From contig NZ_JBEWXT010000001.1 of NCBI RefSeq assembly GCF_040538665.1, positions 1,080,501 to 1,144,500 on the forward strand: a DNA stretch of 64,000 nt, written 5' to 3'. Under the pieces are notes generated by a model. The model saw only the letters and a program-made list of their open reading frames with translations, was not told the DNA's origin and did not search any database. Below are positions 8,819 through 17,281 of this stretch, in pieces. This DNA is from Aureibaculum sp. 2308TA14-22. Lineage in GTDB: Bacteria; Bacteroidota; Bacteroidia; Flavobacteriales; Flavobacteriaceae. The first letter of the stretch is position 1, and each line of letters begins with the position of its first letter. The position numbers and the translations under genes were made by a program.

Positions 8819-9484
8819 TTATTCAGTTGTGTAATCTTTTGTTTTAGTTAATTCGCCTTTTTCGTTCCACCATTTCCAGATTCCAACTTGTTTATCATTA
8901 AACCACTCAAACTCCATTTCTTTCTGTCCGTTTTCATAATACTTAAATGATTTTCCGTGTCCATTTCCGTTTTTATAACGTGTAACACTTTTCAGTTTTC
9001 CACTTGGATAAAAGTAGGTTGCAGTTGAAATATTTACTTTCTCTTTTTTATTATTCCAAAATTCATCTTTATATCTTATTTGTTCTTTGGAATGATAACC
9101 ATAATAAACTCCGATTTCCATATTTTCGGTATGTTTTATTTCCATAAATATTCTTCCTAAACTGTCAATTCCTTTTTCGGTTAGTAATTGACCTTTTTGG
9201 AAAGTCTGATATTCAGTTGTTTTTTCATAAGGACTATATATTTTCCAAATTCCAAATTTTCTACGATTTTTATAATAACCTTCGATTAAATTCAATTCGG
9301 GATTTTCTTTAGATTTTACAAGATATTTTCCGTCTTTCAGTCTCTTTTTTAACGTAAATCCATTATCGTGAGAGCAATGATAATGATATTTCATATATCG
9401 CTTATTTCCATATTCAATCTGATATTCTTGTCCGAATGACAGAAATGAAAAGGTCAGAAGTATTATTGTAATCGAGAATTTCAT
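8819..9484 (-). CDS. MORN/YwqK-type repeat protein, exported
   Basis: This 221-residue protein has an N-terminal signal peptide (MKFSITIILLTFSFLSFGQ). It carries several YwqK/MORN-like repeats of about 23 residues, for example YYKNRRKFGIWKIYSP, FYPSGKLKSVTRYKNG, KYYENGQKEMEFEWFND and QVGIWKWWNEKGELTKTKDY. Such repeats form beta-hairpin ladders. In Bacteroidota, proteins of this kind are often annotated as YwqK family antitoxins, but nothing here proves that role, and the signal peptide argues for a periplasmic or surface location. The stop codon touches repeat B, consistent with a mobile cassette. Confidence 0.7.
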   Translation of the reverse strand: MKFSITIILLTFSFLSFGQEYQIEYGNKRYMKYHYHCSHDNGFTLKKRLKDGKYLVKSKENPELNLIEGYYKNRRKFGIWKIYSPYEKTTEYQTFQKGQLLTEKGIDSLGRIFMEIKHTENMEIGVYYGYHSKEQIRYKDEFWNNKKEKVNISTATYFYPSGKLKSVTRYKNGNGHGKSFKYYENGQKEMEFEWFNDKQVGIWKWWNEKGELTKTKDYTTE

Positions 9485-9588
9485 TTTTCAGTTATTTAGT
9501 TTCTCGAAAATAATTCAGTTCTTTTAATTAGAAAAGTCATATTGAGTGAACTATGATTTTGGTTGAGTAACGAGTTTTCTCAAATGAC

Positions 9589-9650
9589 GCACAACGTCCG
9601 GATAACTGCCGTACGACTTTAGGAGTATGGACCGTTATCGGTTGTTAGGT
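9589..9650 (-). repeat. attC-like hairpin D
   Basis: This is a 62-bp imperfect palindrome. CACAAC..CCGGATAACTGCC on the left pairs with GGACCGTTATCGGTTGTTAG on the right around an 18-nt loop. The right end GTTAGGT (9644-9650) fits the integron core site consensus GTTRRRY. The left end GCACAAC differs from RYYYAAC at one base. Confidence 0.5.
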
Positions 9651-10065
9651 TTAGTCTTTCTAAATTTTTCCTTTGGTAATTACCAAAGATAAAAATTCTT
9701 AATTGTAAAAAGACGGAGTCATAAAAATTCGAAAACAATAAATCAATAACATAAATAAAACCCTCTAATCGTATTGGGCTTATACTGACCAGATAAGCAC
9801 TTTGCGATTGGAAAACTTAAGTATCTTTTCTTTGAAGATGACCAAAGAACTTGACTTTGTCAAAAAAAATCACTTTCTTTAACATAAGTTTTTAACATTC
9901 ACAATGTTTGAAAGAACTCTCTTTCACAGTGTAACTGTAAACTTATGATGAAAATATCCTATTTCCATCTGGTCACCTTCAAAGAAAATAACCGACTTCT
10001 CTAAACGTAAGTCTACTTCAAAAGGTTTTATTTTGGTACTCCTTTTAATTTTTTGATTAAACTCT

Positions 10066-10110
10066 AACAACTGTATAACCGCATTGCGGTTATATCCGTT
10101 ATAGTTGCAA
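10066..10110 (-). repeat. attC-like hairpin C
   Basis: TATAACCGCA-T-TGCGGTTATA (10074-10094) is a perfect 10-bp inverted repeat flanked by AACAAC and GTTGC. The first 22 bases are identical to the inverse of part of repeat B. It lies 20 nt downstream of the stop of the TRIC gene, in the same relation that repeats A and B have to their genes. Confidence 0.5.
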
Positions 10111-10129
10111 TATATTATTTTTAAATAAC

Positions 10130-10735
10130 TTACCTGTATATCGTAGGTAAACTCAACTTAAACTTAACGGCAATTAGTCTAATTATTATTACAATTAAGG
10201 AGGTAATAATATAATTGATATTTACAGGAACATTAAATTCGGTCAAAATTAAAAATGTTATTGCCCCAGCAATACAGGCACTTGCATAAATTTCCTTTTT
10301 AAAAATTACGGGTATCTCGTTACAGAGCAAATCGCGTATCACGCCTCCAAAAGTGGCCGACATCATGCCCAAAGCCACCGATATTATAGGGTGTAGTTCT
10401 TGCTGAATACCAATTTCAGTTCCAATTATGGTAAAAATACCCAACCCAATCGTATCAAATAAAAATAATGAAGTGCTTAAATAATCTATCTTTTTTCTGA
10501 TAATAATAGCAAAGATTGTAGCACCAATTATAGCATAAACATAATTTAAATCTTGCATCCAGCCTACAGGCGTTCTGCCAATAAGAACATCACGTAATGT
10601 TCCACCACCAACTGCAGTTGCAAATGCAATAATAAAAACACCAAAAGGGTCAAACCTTTTATGAATAGCAACTAGAGTACCTGAAATGGCAAATGCTATA
10701 GTACCTAATATATCTAAAGCGTAAAATATCGTCAT
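10130..10735 (-). CDS. Trimeric intracellular cation (TRIC) channel family protein
   Basis: This 201-residue inner-membrane protein has two homologous three-helix halves plus a seventh segment, the hallmark of the TRIC/UPF0126 (YicG) family of trimeric cation channels. The glycine-rich kinks are GGGTLRD (43-49) and GGVIRD (130-135), each followed by a short amphipathic stretch. Length is typical. It is followed on the same strand by hairpin C, so the cassette-like patch may begin at its 3' end. A monovalent cation pathway is the family role. The physiological function in bacteria is poorly known. Confidence 0.88.
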   Translation of the reverse strand: MTIFYALDILGTIAFAISGTLVAIHKRFDPFGVFIIAFATAVGGGTLRDVLIGRTPVGWMQDLNYVYAIIGATIFAIIIRKKIDYLSTSLFLFDTIGLGIFTIIGTEIGIQQELHPIISVALGMMSATFGGVIRDLLCNEIPVIFKKEIYASACIAGAITFLILTEFNVPVNINYIITSLIVIIIRLIAVKFKLSLPTIYR

Positions 10736-10877
10736 AAATTATATATAAATCTCAAAATTCAAGTCCTAAATTCCAATTAGCTCGTTATAAATTTCATCCA
10801 TTCAATGTTCCCTTCCCTTTCCGCGTATCGCCATAGCTTTAGCGGAGGCACAGGGGAGGGCTAGGGTGGGGCTTCCT
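10736..10877. repeat. GC-rich intergenic repeat
   Basis: Between TRIC and RDD, bases 10806-10875 are conspicuously GC-rich for this genome (CCCTTCCCTTTCCGCG ... AGGGGAGGGCTAGGGTGGGG) and can fold back on themselves. The same style of CCCT/AGGG palindrome occurs at 16509-16535, 19970-20036 and 29273-29308, so it looks like a dispersed extragenic repeat. Confidence 0.45.
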
Positions 10878-11594
10878 TTATTGTTGCGTATAATAATTGT
10901 AATCCTTTATAATCGTATCCACAAAATCAATTGGTTTTAAATCAGTTTTTATATCCGTAATTTCAATTATTTTTTTGTGTAATTTAACAATAACTCCGTG
11001 ATTACCTTTTCGTTTTGCAGTACGGTACATTTGTTTTATCGTTTGGATATCGGTATCCGAAAGCATGGTTACCTGAGGAAAGGTAGGGACATAATCGTCA
11101 GGAATATCAGCAACTAAAGTATCGTGTATGGTAACACGCTTTTTCTCTGAAATAACAGTTGTAGAAGCAGCAATATCCCCTAAACGCTGGCCTTTTCCGT
11201 TTAGCAATATAGTCAATAGGGCTACCGATCCTGAAGCAATGCTTATGTCAATTAAGCGTAGCATCCAACGCAATAAATAACTACCAAAGGTGGGCTTGGA
11301 ACCATCAATTTTTACCACACGTATTTTATTTACGTATTTTCCTGGTGTTTGTCCATTCATCAATACTTCAAAGAGTAAACTGTAAAAAAATATGGGTAAT
11401 CCCATAATCAGATAAATCATCCAGGACTCCATGTCAGGCTCTAGACCAATGGCATTTAAAACCCAATTCATAATAATGGCGTAGCCGACAATAATCAGCC
11501 CATCTAACAAAAACGAACCTATTCTTGTACTTACATTGGCTACATTTTGATTGATGCCTACATTTTGAGCCGTTTCTATTTGAAAGTTATCCAT
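10878..11594 (-). CDS. RDD family membrane protein
   Basis: This 238-residue protein has the RDD domain in its first 150 residues. The conserved Arg and Asp of the first helix are at R24 and D31 (STRIGSFLLDGLI), followed by further membrane segments and the GQTPGKYVNKIRVV signature at 81-94. The remaining 90 residues form a soluble tail with a basic helix (TIKQMYRTAKRKGNHGVIVKLHKKI). Function of RDD proteins is mostly unknown; some have been linked to ion exchange. Here it is divergent from a SpoIIM-like gene and belongs to the MoxR-associated envelope cluster by position. Confidence 0.85.
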   Translation of the reverse strand: MDNFQIETAQNVGINQNVANVSTRIGSFLLDGLIIVGYAIIMNWVLNAIGLEPDMESWMIYLIMGLPIFFYSLLFEVLMNGQTPGKYVNKIRVVKIDGSKPTFGSYLLRWMLRLIDISIASGSVALLTILLNGKGQRLGDIAASTTVISEKKRVTIHDTLVADIPDDYVPTFPQVTMLSDTDIQTIKQMYRTAKRKGNHGVIVKLHKKIIEITDIKTDLKPIDFVDTIIKDYNYYTQQ

Positions 11595-11698
11595 TTATTG
11601 CCTTTATTTGTACAAGGTAATACGTACATTTTTTAAGCAAACGAAATTATAAAAAAACTATTACTTATTACCAGTAACATTTGAATAAATTAGTATAA

Positions 11699-12670
11699 AT
11701 GCGAGAGGCGGCTTTTGTAAAAAAACATAAAGAACGGTGGCAGTTGTTTGAAAATGTATTGTCTAATAAACAAGAGATTTCGCCCGATAGATTGTCAGAT
11801 CTTTATATTGAAATAACCGATGATCTCAGCTATGCCAAGACCTTTTACCCCAATAGCAATACGGTAAAGTATTTGAATTCCGTAGCTTCAAATGCTCATC
11901 AAAAGATTTATAAAACCAAAAAAGAGGGCAAAAACAGGTTGGTCAGTTTTTTTAAAACAGAATTTCCGTTAGCATTTTACAAGCATCATAAACAATTATT
12001 GATAGCGTTTTTGGTATTTGCCTTTTTTACTGTAGTTGGTGCTTTTTCTGCCGCAAAAGATGGTGATTTTGTACGACTGATTTTAGGTGATTCTTACGTA
12101 AACATGACGTTGGAAAATATAGCAAAAGGTGACCCTATGGCAGTTTATAAACAAGACGGTCAAATGGCAATGGCAGTAGCAATAACAATCAACAATATCA
12201 GAGTGGCAATGTACGCTTTTGTATTGGGCATACTTTTTTCGGTAGGTACGTTGTACATTATGATGCGTAACGGTATTATGCTCGGGTCTTTTTTATATTT
12301 TTTTTACGACCATGACCTGTTATGGGAATCTACTAGAACTATCTGGATTCACGGAACTATAGAAATATCGGTAATTGTTATTGCATCATGTGCGGGTATG
12401 GTATTGGGCAATGGACTACTTTTTCCAGGCACTTATACACGGTTGGATTCTTTTAAGCGAAGCATAAAAGCGGGTTTAAAGATTATGGTCAGTACCATTC
12501 CGTTTTTTATCGTAGCCGGATTTTTAGAAGGGTTTGTAACCCGACATACGGAAATGCCCGATTGGCTTGCTATTTTTATTATTTTGGCTTCACTTTATGC
12601 AATTATCTATTATTATGTTATTTATCCTATAAAATTAACCAAACAAAATCAAGAATATGCAGAACCATAG
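11699..12670 (+). CDS. Stage II sporulation protein M (SpoIIM)-like membrane protein
   Basis: This 323-residue inner-membrane protein has a soluble N-terminal part of about 100 residues, then about five transmembrane segments with the family words NNIRVAMYAFVLGILFSVGT, RNGIMLGSF and HGTIEISVIVIASCAG. In non-sporulating bacteria such proteins sit beside RDD, DUF4129 and MoxR genes and are thought to belong to a membrane complex. The flavobacterial role is not established. It is the first gene of a tight plus-strand run and overlaps the next gene by 14 nt. Confidence 0.85.
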   Translation: MREAAFVKKHKERWQLFENVLSNKQEISPDRLSDLYIEITDDLSYAKTFYPNSNTVKYLNSVASNAHQKIYKTKKEGKNRLVSFFKTEFPLAFYKHHKQLLIAFLVFAFFTVVGAFSAAKDGDFVRLILGDSYVNMTLENIAKGDPMAVYKQDGQMAMAVAITINNIRVAMYAFVLGILFSVGTLYIMMRNGIMLGSFLYFFYDHDLLWESTRTIWIHGTIEISVIVIASCAGMVLGNGLLFPGTYTRLDSFKRSIKAGLKIMVSTIPFFIVAGFLEGFVTRHTEMPDWLAIFIILASLYAIIYYYVIYPIKLTKQNQEYAEP

Positions 12671-13547
12671 TTTTATCGAATTTAAAAAAGAACGTGATTT
12701 AGGAGCTATTATCAATGATACTTTTAAGTTTATTAGGGAGAATTGGAAATCTTATTTTAGTGCAGTTATAAAAATTGCAGGACCATTTATTCTAGTGGGC
12801 TCAATTTTAATGGTATTATTTTTCAGCTATTACATTGGAGCTGTGGGTGATATGGCAGGTATGACAGGAGATGGAAACCCGTCAGAATTTTTTGGTGTGT
12901 TCGGTACGCTTTTCGGGTGGTTGGGCCTATTGATGCTGGCGGCTATGGTAGTTTATATTATGGTATCGCTAACTGCACTCTACTATATAAAATCATATAT
13001 TTCAAATAACGGTGTAGCTGATTTTTCAGAAATTCGCTCAAATACGTTTAAAAATATCTGGAAGTTTTTAGGTTTAGGTATTCTTATAGTATTAATGGTA
13101 GGTTTTGGAGCTATTTTATGTTATCTGCCGGGCATCTATTTATGGGTAGTATTGTCTTTGGCCACTTCTATTTTAGTATTTGAAGGTAAAAGTGTTGGCG
13201 ATTCTATCTCTCATAGTTTCACATTAATAAAAGGGCAATGGTGGAATACTTTTGGCGTATTGTTAGTTGTAACCATTTTGGTTGGAGTTTTAGGTTATGC
13301 CTTTTCGGTACCCGCATTTGTTTACCAGATGATTGATCAGGGTACAGCACTTGGGTCAGATGATCCCTCCGAGGTATTCGGTATTTTTAGCGACCCAATT
13401 TATATTGGGTTAAATGTGATTTCCTATATAGGTAAATTTGTATTGTCATCAATAACCCTAATTGCCTCGGTTTTCATCTATTACGATTTAAATGAACAAA
13501 AAAACCTAACCGGAACCATTGAAAAAATTGATAGCCTAGGCCAATAG
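12657..13547 (+). CDS. Multi-pass membrane protein of the MoxR-linked cluster
   Basis: This 296-residue protein has about six hydrophobic segments. It starts with a cytoplasmic helix-like stretch (FKKERDLGAIINDTFKFIREN) resembling DUF4013/GlpQ-linked membrane domains. The segment YLPGIYLWVVLSLATSILVFEGKSVGDSISHSF is typical of that loose group. It overlaps the SpoIIM-like gene by 14 nt and is followed 4 nt later by the DUF4129 gene, so translation is probably coupled. Family assignment is tentative. Confidence 0.65.
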   Translation: MQNHSFIEFKKERDLGAIINDTFKFIRENWKSYFSAVIKIAGPFILVGSILMVLFFSYYIGAVGDMAGMTGDGNPSEFFGVFGTLFGWLGLLMLAAMVVYIMVSLTALYYIKSYISNNGVADFSEIRSNTFKNIWKFLGLGILIVLMVGFGAILCYLPGIYLWVVLSLATSILVFEGKSVGDSISHSFTLIKGQWWNTFGVLLVVTILVGVLGYAFSVPAFVYQMIDQGTALGSDDPSEVFGIFSDPIYIGLNVISYIGKFVLSSITLIASVFIYYDLNEQKNLTGTIEKIDSLGQ

Positions 13548-13551
13548 ACTT

Positions 13552-14277
13552 TTGAAAAACCTTCTTTTTTACATATTCGTTTTTATTTGCCTTAGCGGGA
13601 TGGCTCAGAAAGATTCGTTAAAGGTCAAATTTGATACCCAGACTATTGAAATCAAAAAGTTTGATATAGATAACCTTGAGGAATATAAAGCAGATAGGGA
13701 TTTTAACTACGAAGTTGAAAAGAGAGAACCTTCACTGTTAGAAAGGGGCTTCAACTGGCTGTATAGGGTGTTTTTAAACCTCTTAGAATGGATTTTTGGT
13801 AATGAGATCGCCTCAGGAATTATGGGTATTATTGTTAGAATTTTACCGTATGCAATTGCTGCTTTGGTATTGTTTTTATTGATAAAATTTTTCTTAAAAG
13901 TAAATACACAGAGTATTGTTTCGGGCAAAACCAATACATCTACCGTACGATTGACCGAAGATGAAGAATTAATAAAGAGCGAAGACCTGCCCAATTTGAT
14001 TAAAAATGCCATTGCTCAAAAAAATTACCGATTGGCGGTTCGGTATTATTACCTTTTGGTATTGCAAAAATTATCTAATGCAGAACTTATTGATTGGCAA
14101 CAGCAAAAAACTAACGAAGATTATATTGGCGAAATAGAATCGACTACCTTAAAACAACAATTTGCCTCGGGCACCTATCTGTACGATTTTGTTTGGTATG
14201 GTAATTTTGAACTCAACCAAGCCGAGTTTGCCAAAGCGGAACAGCAGTTTAACGAACTAACAAATTCCATTAAATAA
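13552..14277 (+). CDS. DUF4129 domain protein
   Basis: This 241-residue protein starts at a TTG codon (13552), chosen because it begins the signal peptide KNLLFYIFVFICLSGMAQ and fits the 4-nt spacing to the previous gene. A membrane segment lies near residues 85-115 (GIMGIIVRILPYAIAALVL). The C-terminal 100 residues are DUF4129-like (RLAVRYYYLLVLQKL, YLYDFVWYGNFELN). DUF4129 proteins occur with MoxR ATPases and transglutaminase-like proteins in cell-envelope clusters. The reaction is unknown. Confidence 0.78.
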   Translation: MKNLLFYIFVFICLSGMAQKDSLKVKFDTQTIEIKKFDIDNLEEYKADRDFNYEVEKREPSLLERGFNWLYRVFLNLLEWIFGNEIASGIMGIIVRILPYAIAALVLFLLIKFFLKVNTQSIVSGKTNTSTVRLTEDEELIKSEDLPNLIKNAIAQKNYRLAVRYYYLLVLQKLSNAELIDWQQQKTNEDYIGEIESTTLKQQFASGTYLYDFVWYGNFELNQAEFAKAEQQFNELTNSIK

Positions 14278-14278
14278 G

Positions 14279-15472
14279 TTGAGCAAAAGATCTAAAATAA
14301 TGCTAGGTGTTGCCATATTATTGTTTTTGGCCTTTGTTTATGTGGAATATAACAAACCAAAACCGTTAAATTGGTTTCCAACGTATGCCGCAAAGCACAA
14401 GTTACCTTATGGAACCTACGTTCTACGAAACGAATTAACTAGTATTTTTCCAGATACTGAAATTCAAGATATTAATATACCGCCTTATTCATTTTTACAA
14501 GATGAAACTAAGAATGGCACTTATTTTTTTGTGGATGATGGCATTAACTTTGGCGAAGATGAGTTTAACAAATTATTAGAATTTGTGGATAAGGGCAATG
14601 ATGTGTTTATATCCACGCACGGTATAACTATAGATACTCTAAATCTTAAAACAGAAGGTATTTCTTCCGAAGCCTTTGAAGAAAAAGTGTTTTTTAAGTT
14701 TTACAATAAAAATTTGAGCACCAAAGAATTTCATTTTGACCGCAATTTTTATAACACAACCTTTTCTAAAATTGACACTTCAAATGCTGTCGCTTTGGGA
14801 AAAACAGGATATTTGAACGGGGATAATGAACGAGTTTCCGAAGGGATTAACTTCATTAAATATAACTATGGAAAAGGCAATTTCTTTTTTCATACGTTCC
14901 CCGAGGCTTTTACCAATTACTTTATTCTAAAATCACCAAATCAACAATACACGGCATCGGTGTTGTCCTATCTGGATAGTTCAAAACCAATATTGTGGGA
15001 TGCCTATTATAAAACAGGCAAAAGTAGAATGACGTCGCCTATGCAGTACTTGCTGGGTACAAAAAGCCTAAAATGGGCATATTACACTGTATTAATAGGT
15101 GTGTTGTTTTTTATCATTTTTGAAGGGAAACGCAAACAGCGACACATTCCTATTATCACACCTTTAAAAAATCAAACATTGGCATTTACGCGAACTATTG
15201 CGAATATGTATTACGAAAAATCGGAGCATAAAAACATAGCGGAACATAAAATAACGTATTTGTTGGAGTATATTCGCACAAAATTACACGTGCCAACGAT
15301 TACTATTAACGATAATTTTTATAATTATGTAGCGTCAAGAAGCGGACACGACATCGAAGATGTAAAGAAACTTTTTAACCAGATAGATAGCATCCATCAA
15401 AAAAATAACATTACAAAAGAAGAATTAATACAGCTTAATGCTGCAATAGAAAAATTTAAAAATCCTGTATAA
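14279..15472 (+). CDS. DUF4350 domain membrane protein
   Basis: This 397-residue protein starts at a TTG codon one nucleotide after the preceding stop. An N-terminal membrane anchor (KIMLGVAILLFLAFVYVEY) is followed by the DUF4350 region (LPYGTYVLRNELTSIFP, YFFVDDGINFGEDE, GNDVFISTHG). A second membrane segment lies near 265-285 (AYYTVLIGVLFFIIFEGKR), followed by a cytoplasmic C-terminal domain. The layout, anchor / sensor-like domain / anchor / tail, is typical of the MoxR-associated DUF4350 proteins. No catalytic role is known. Confidence 0.78.
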   Translation: MSKRSKIMLGVAILLFLAFVYVEYNKPKPLNWFPTYAAKHKLPYGTYVLRNELTSIFPDTEIQDINIPPYSFLQDETKNGTYFFVDDGINFGEDEFNKLLEFVDKGNDVFISTHGITIDTLNLKTEGISSEAFEEKVFFKFYNKNLSTKEFHFDRNFYNTTFSKIDTSNAVALGKTGYLNGDNERVSEGINFIKYNYGKGNFFFHTFPEAFTNYFILKSPNQQYTASVLSYLDSSKPILWDAYYKTGKSRMTSPMQYLLGTKSLKWAYYTVLIGVLFFIIFEGKRKQRHIPIITPLKNQTLAFTRTIANMYYEKSEHKNIAEHKITYLLEYIRTKLHVPTITINDNFYNYVASRSGHDIEDVKKLFNQIDSIHQKNNITKEELIQLNAAIEKFKNPV

Positions 15473-15474
15473 AA

Positions 15475-16479
15475 ATGGAAAACACTGAGCAAAATCCAGA
15501 TAAGGAAGGCTTACAATTTAACAGCCGAATAGATTTAAGTAAGTTAAAAACGGCAGTAGAACAAATAAAAGAGCAGTTACATCAAGTAATTGTAGGGCAA
15601 GAAGAATTTATGGAATTGTTGTTAGTCGCCCTTTTGGCGGATGGCCATGTATTGATTGAAGGTGTTCCTGGTGTGGCAAAAACGGTAACGGCAAAGCTGT
15701 TGGCAAAAACCATTACAACAGACTTTAATAGAATTCAGTTCACGCCCGACTTGATGCCTTCAGATGTATTGGGAACCTCGGTGTTGAACATGAAAACTTC
15801 GGATTTTGAATTTAAAAAAGGGCCAATTTTTTCTAATTTGGTATTGATAGACGAAATTAATCGTGCTCCGGCAAAGACACAAGCTGCCTTGTTTGAAGTT
15901 ATGGAAGAGCGTCAAATTACTATTGATGGATCAAAATATATGATGCCACCACCATTTATGGTATTGGCAACCCAAAACCCCATAGAGCAGGAAGGTACTT
16001 ATGCCTTGCCAGAAGCTCAATTAGACCGTTTTTTATTTAAAATTAATGTGGGGTATCCTAACTTAGAGGAAGAGGTATTAATAATCCAATCGCATAATGA
16101 TAGAAAAGGAGCTTTACCTCAAACATTAATAAAATCTGTACTTTCTGAAAAAGATTTGGCGGAATACCGTTCTAAAATATTTGAGATATTAGTAGAAGAA
16201 AAAATTATAAAATATATAGCTGAAATTATTACCAAAACAAGAAATCACCCACATTTATATTTGGGAGGGTCGCCTAGGGCAAGTATTGCGGTATTGATGG
16301 CAGCCAAGGGTTTTGCAGCGATTCAAGGTCGCGATTTTGTCATTCCGGAAGATGTTAAAAAAGCCATGACTCCTGTTTTGAGACATAGAATCATCTTAAC
16401 CCCAGAACGTGAAATGGAAGGTATGACAACTGATAAAGTCATTGAAATGATAATCCAATCGGTTGAGGTGCCGAGGTAG
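15475..16479 (+). CDS. MoxR family AAA+ ATPase
   Basis: This 334-residue MoxR ATPase is a likely chaperone for assembling or activating envelope complexes. It shows Walker A GVPGVAKT (63-70), FTPDLMPSDVLG (89-100), Walker B LVLIDEINR (122-130), sensor 1 ATQNP, EAQLDRFLF and GGSPRASI near the C-terminal lid. It is the last gene of the cluster, 2 nt after DUF4350. A DUF58 gene normally follows MoxR in this type of cluster, but here hisA follows after a 71-nt gap containing a GC-rich palindrome. Confidence 0.92.
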   Translation: MENTEQNPDKEGLQFNSRIDLSKLKTAVEQIKEQLHQVIVGQEEFMELLLVALLADGHVLIEGVPGVAKTVTAKLLAKTITTDFNRIQFTPDLMPSDVLGTSVLNMKTSDFEFKKGPIFSNLVLIDEINRAPAKTQAALFEVMEERQITIDGSKYMMPPPFMVLATQNPIEQEGTYALPEAQLDRFLFKINVGYPNLEEEVLIIQSHNDRKGALPQTLIKSVLSEKDLAEYRSKIFEILVEEKIIKYIAEIITKTRNHPHLYLGGSPRASIAVLMAAKGFAAIQGRDFVIPEDVKKAMTPVLRHRIILTPEREMEGMTTDKVIEMIIQSVEVPR

Positions 16480-16508
16480 TTTTATAATTAATCAACACTC
16501 TAAGAATT

Positions 16509-16535
16509 GTTCCCTTGAGGGGACTTTAGGGATGA
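16509..16535. repeat. Short GC-rich extragenic palindrome
   Basis: CCCTTGAGGGGACTTTAGGG lies in the gap between the MoxR gene and hisA and resembles the palindrome upstream of the isopropylmalate synthase gene at 29273-29308. It marks the junction of two operons that both appear incomplete. Confidence 0.45.
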
Positions 16536-16550
16536 TAGCTGAGATATAAC

Positions 16551-17279
16551 ATGAGAATAATTCCTGCCATAGACATTATTGAAGGCAAATGTGTACGTTT
16601 ATCCAAAGGCGATTACACAACTAAAAAAGTGTACAATGAAAGTCCATTAGAAGTTGCCAAACAATTTGAAGGGCATGGTATTCAATATTTACACTTGGTA
16701 GATTTGGACGGAGCTAAGGCAAGTCATATTGTTAATTGCAAAGTGCTTGAAAGTATTGCTTCAAAAACAAATCTAAAAATTGATTTTGGAGGAGGATTAA
16801 AATCCGATGAAGATTTAAAAATTGCTTTTGAAAGCGGAGCAAACCAAATTACAGGAGGTAGTATTGCGGTTAAAAATCCAGAAACTTTTAAAAGTTGGAT
16901 TCAAAAATATGGTGCTAATAAAATCATTCTTGGTGCCGATGCAATGGACGAAAAAGTTGCCATTAGCGGTTGGCAAGAAGAATCGGATAAGGAATTAATT
17001 CCTTTTATTCACGACTATCAAAAAGAGGGTATTGAATATGTAATCTGTACGGATATTAGTAAAGATGGTATGTTGCAAGGCCCATCTTTTGATTTATACG
17101 AAAAGATTTTAAAAGATACCTCTAGTATAAAATTAATCGCCTCAGGAGGAATTTCTACCTTTAATGAGTTACCTAGATTAGATGAGTTAGGCTGTGAGGG
17201 AACTATTATCGGTAAAGCTATTTATGAAAATAGAATTAGTTTAAATGAATTAGGAAAATACATCTTAAATAATCGATAG
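16551..17279 (+). CDS. hisA: Phosphoribosylformimino-5-aminoimidazole carboxamide ribotide isomerase
   Basis: HisA isomerises ProFAR to PRFAR, the fourth step of histidine synthesis. The 242-residue TIM barrel starts [20 protein letters not shown], with the catalytic Asp at position 8. It contains [22 protein letters not shown], the second-half catalytic Asp in IILGADAMD, and [13 protein letters not shown] and IASGGIS as phosphate-binding loops. Length is typical. hisF follows 2 nt later. Upstream genes usually found in a his operon (hisGDCB and hisH) are absent here. Confidence 0.95.
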   Translation: MRIIPAIDIIEGKCVRLSKGDYTTKKVYNESPLEVAKQFEGHGIQYLHLVDLDGAKASHIVNCKVLESIASKTNLKIDFGGGLKSDEDLKIAFESGANQITGGSIAVKNPETFKSWIQKYGANKIILGADAMDEKVAISGWQEESDKELIPFIHDYQKEGIEYVICTDISKDGMLQGPSFDLYEKILKDTSSIKLIASGGISTFNELPRLDELGCEGTIIGKAIYENRISLNELGKYILNNR

Positions 17280-17281
17280 AT

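Larger units (their letters stand above)
8001..10110 (-). mobile_element. Putative integrase-less gene-cassette array
   Basis: In the minus direction the order is: hairpin repeat C (10066-10110), gene debris, hairpin repeat D (9589-9650), MORN-type gene, repeat B (8678-8818), small exported protein gene, repeat A (8001-8130). Each gene has its own element and the same orientation. The elements end in CAAC/GTTG-type complementary boxes, and one ends in GTTAGGT, which fits the integron consensus GTTRRRY. No integrase is visible. This could be a flavobacterial cassette-like repeat family rather than a true integron array. Confidence 0.45.
9485..10129. other. 645-bp gap: cassette repeats and gene debris
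   Basis: The gap holds hairpin element D (9589-9650), hairpin element C (10066-10110) and an AT-rich stretch with no intact ORF. Minus-strand 10060-9920 stays open for about 45 codons and reads KPFEVDLRLEKSVIFFEGDQ before a stop. Plus-strand 9795-9860 encodes a similar FFEDDQ peptide. This pairs with an imperfect inverted repeat (9828-9849 against 9979-10000). I read it as remains of decayed accessory genes. Confidence 0.4.
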
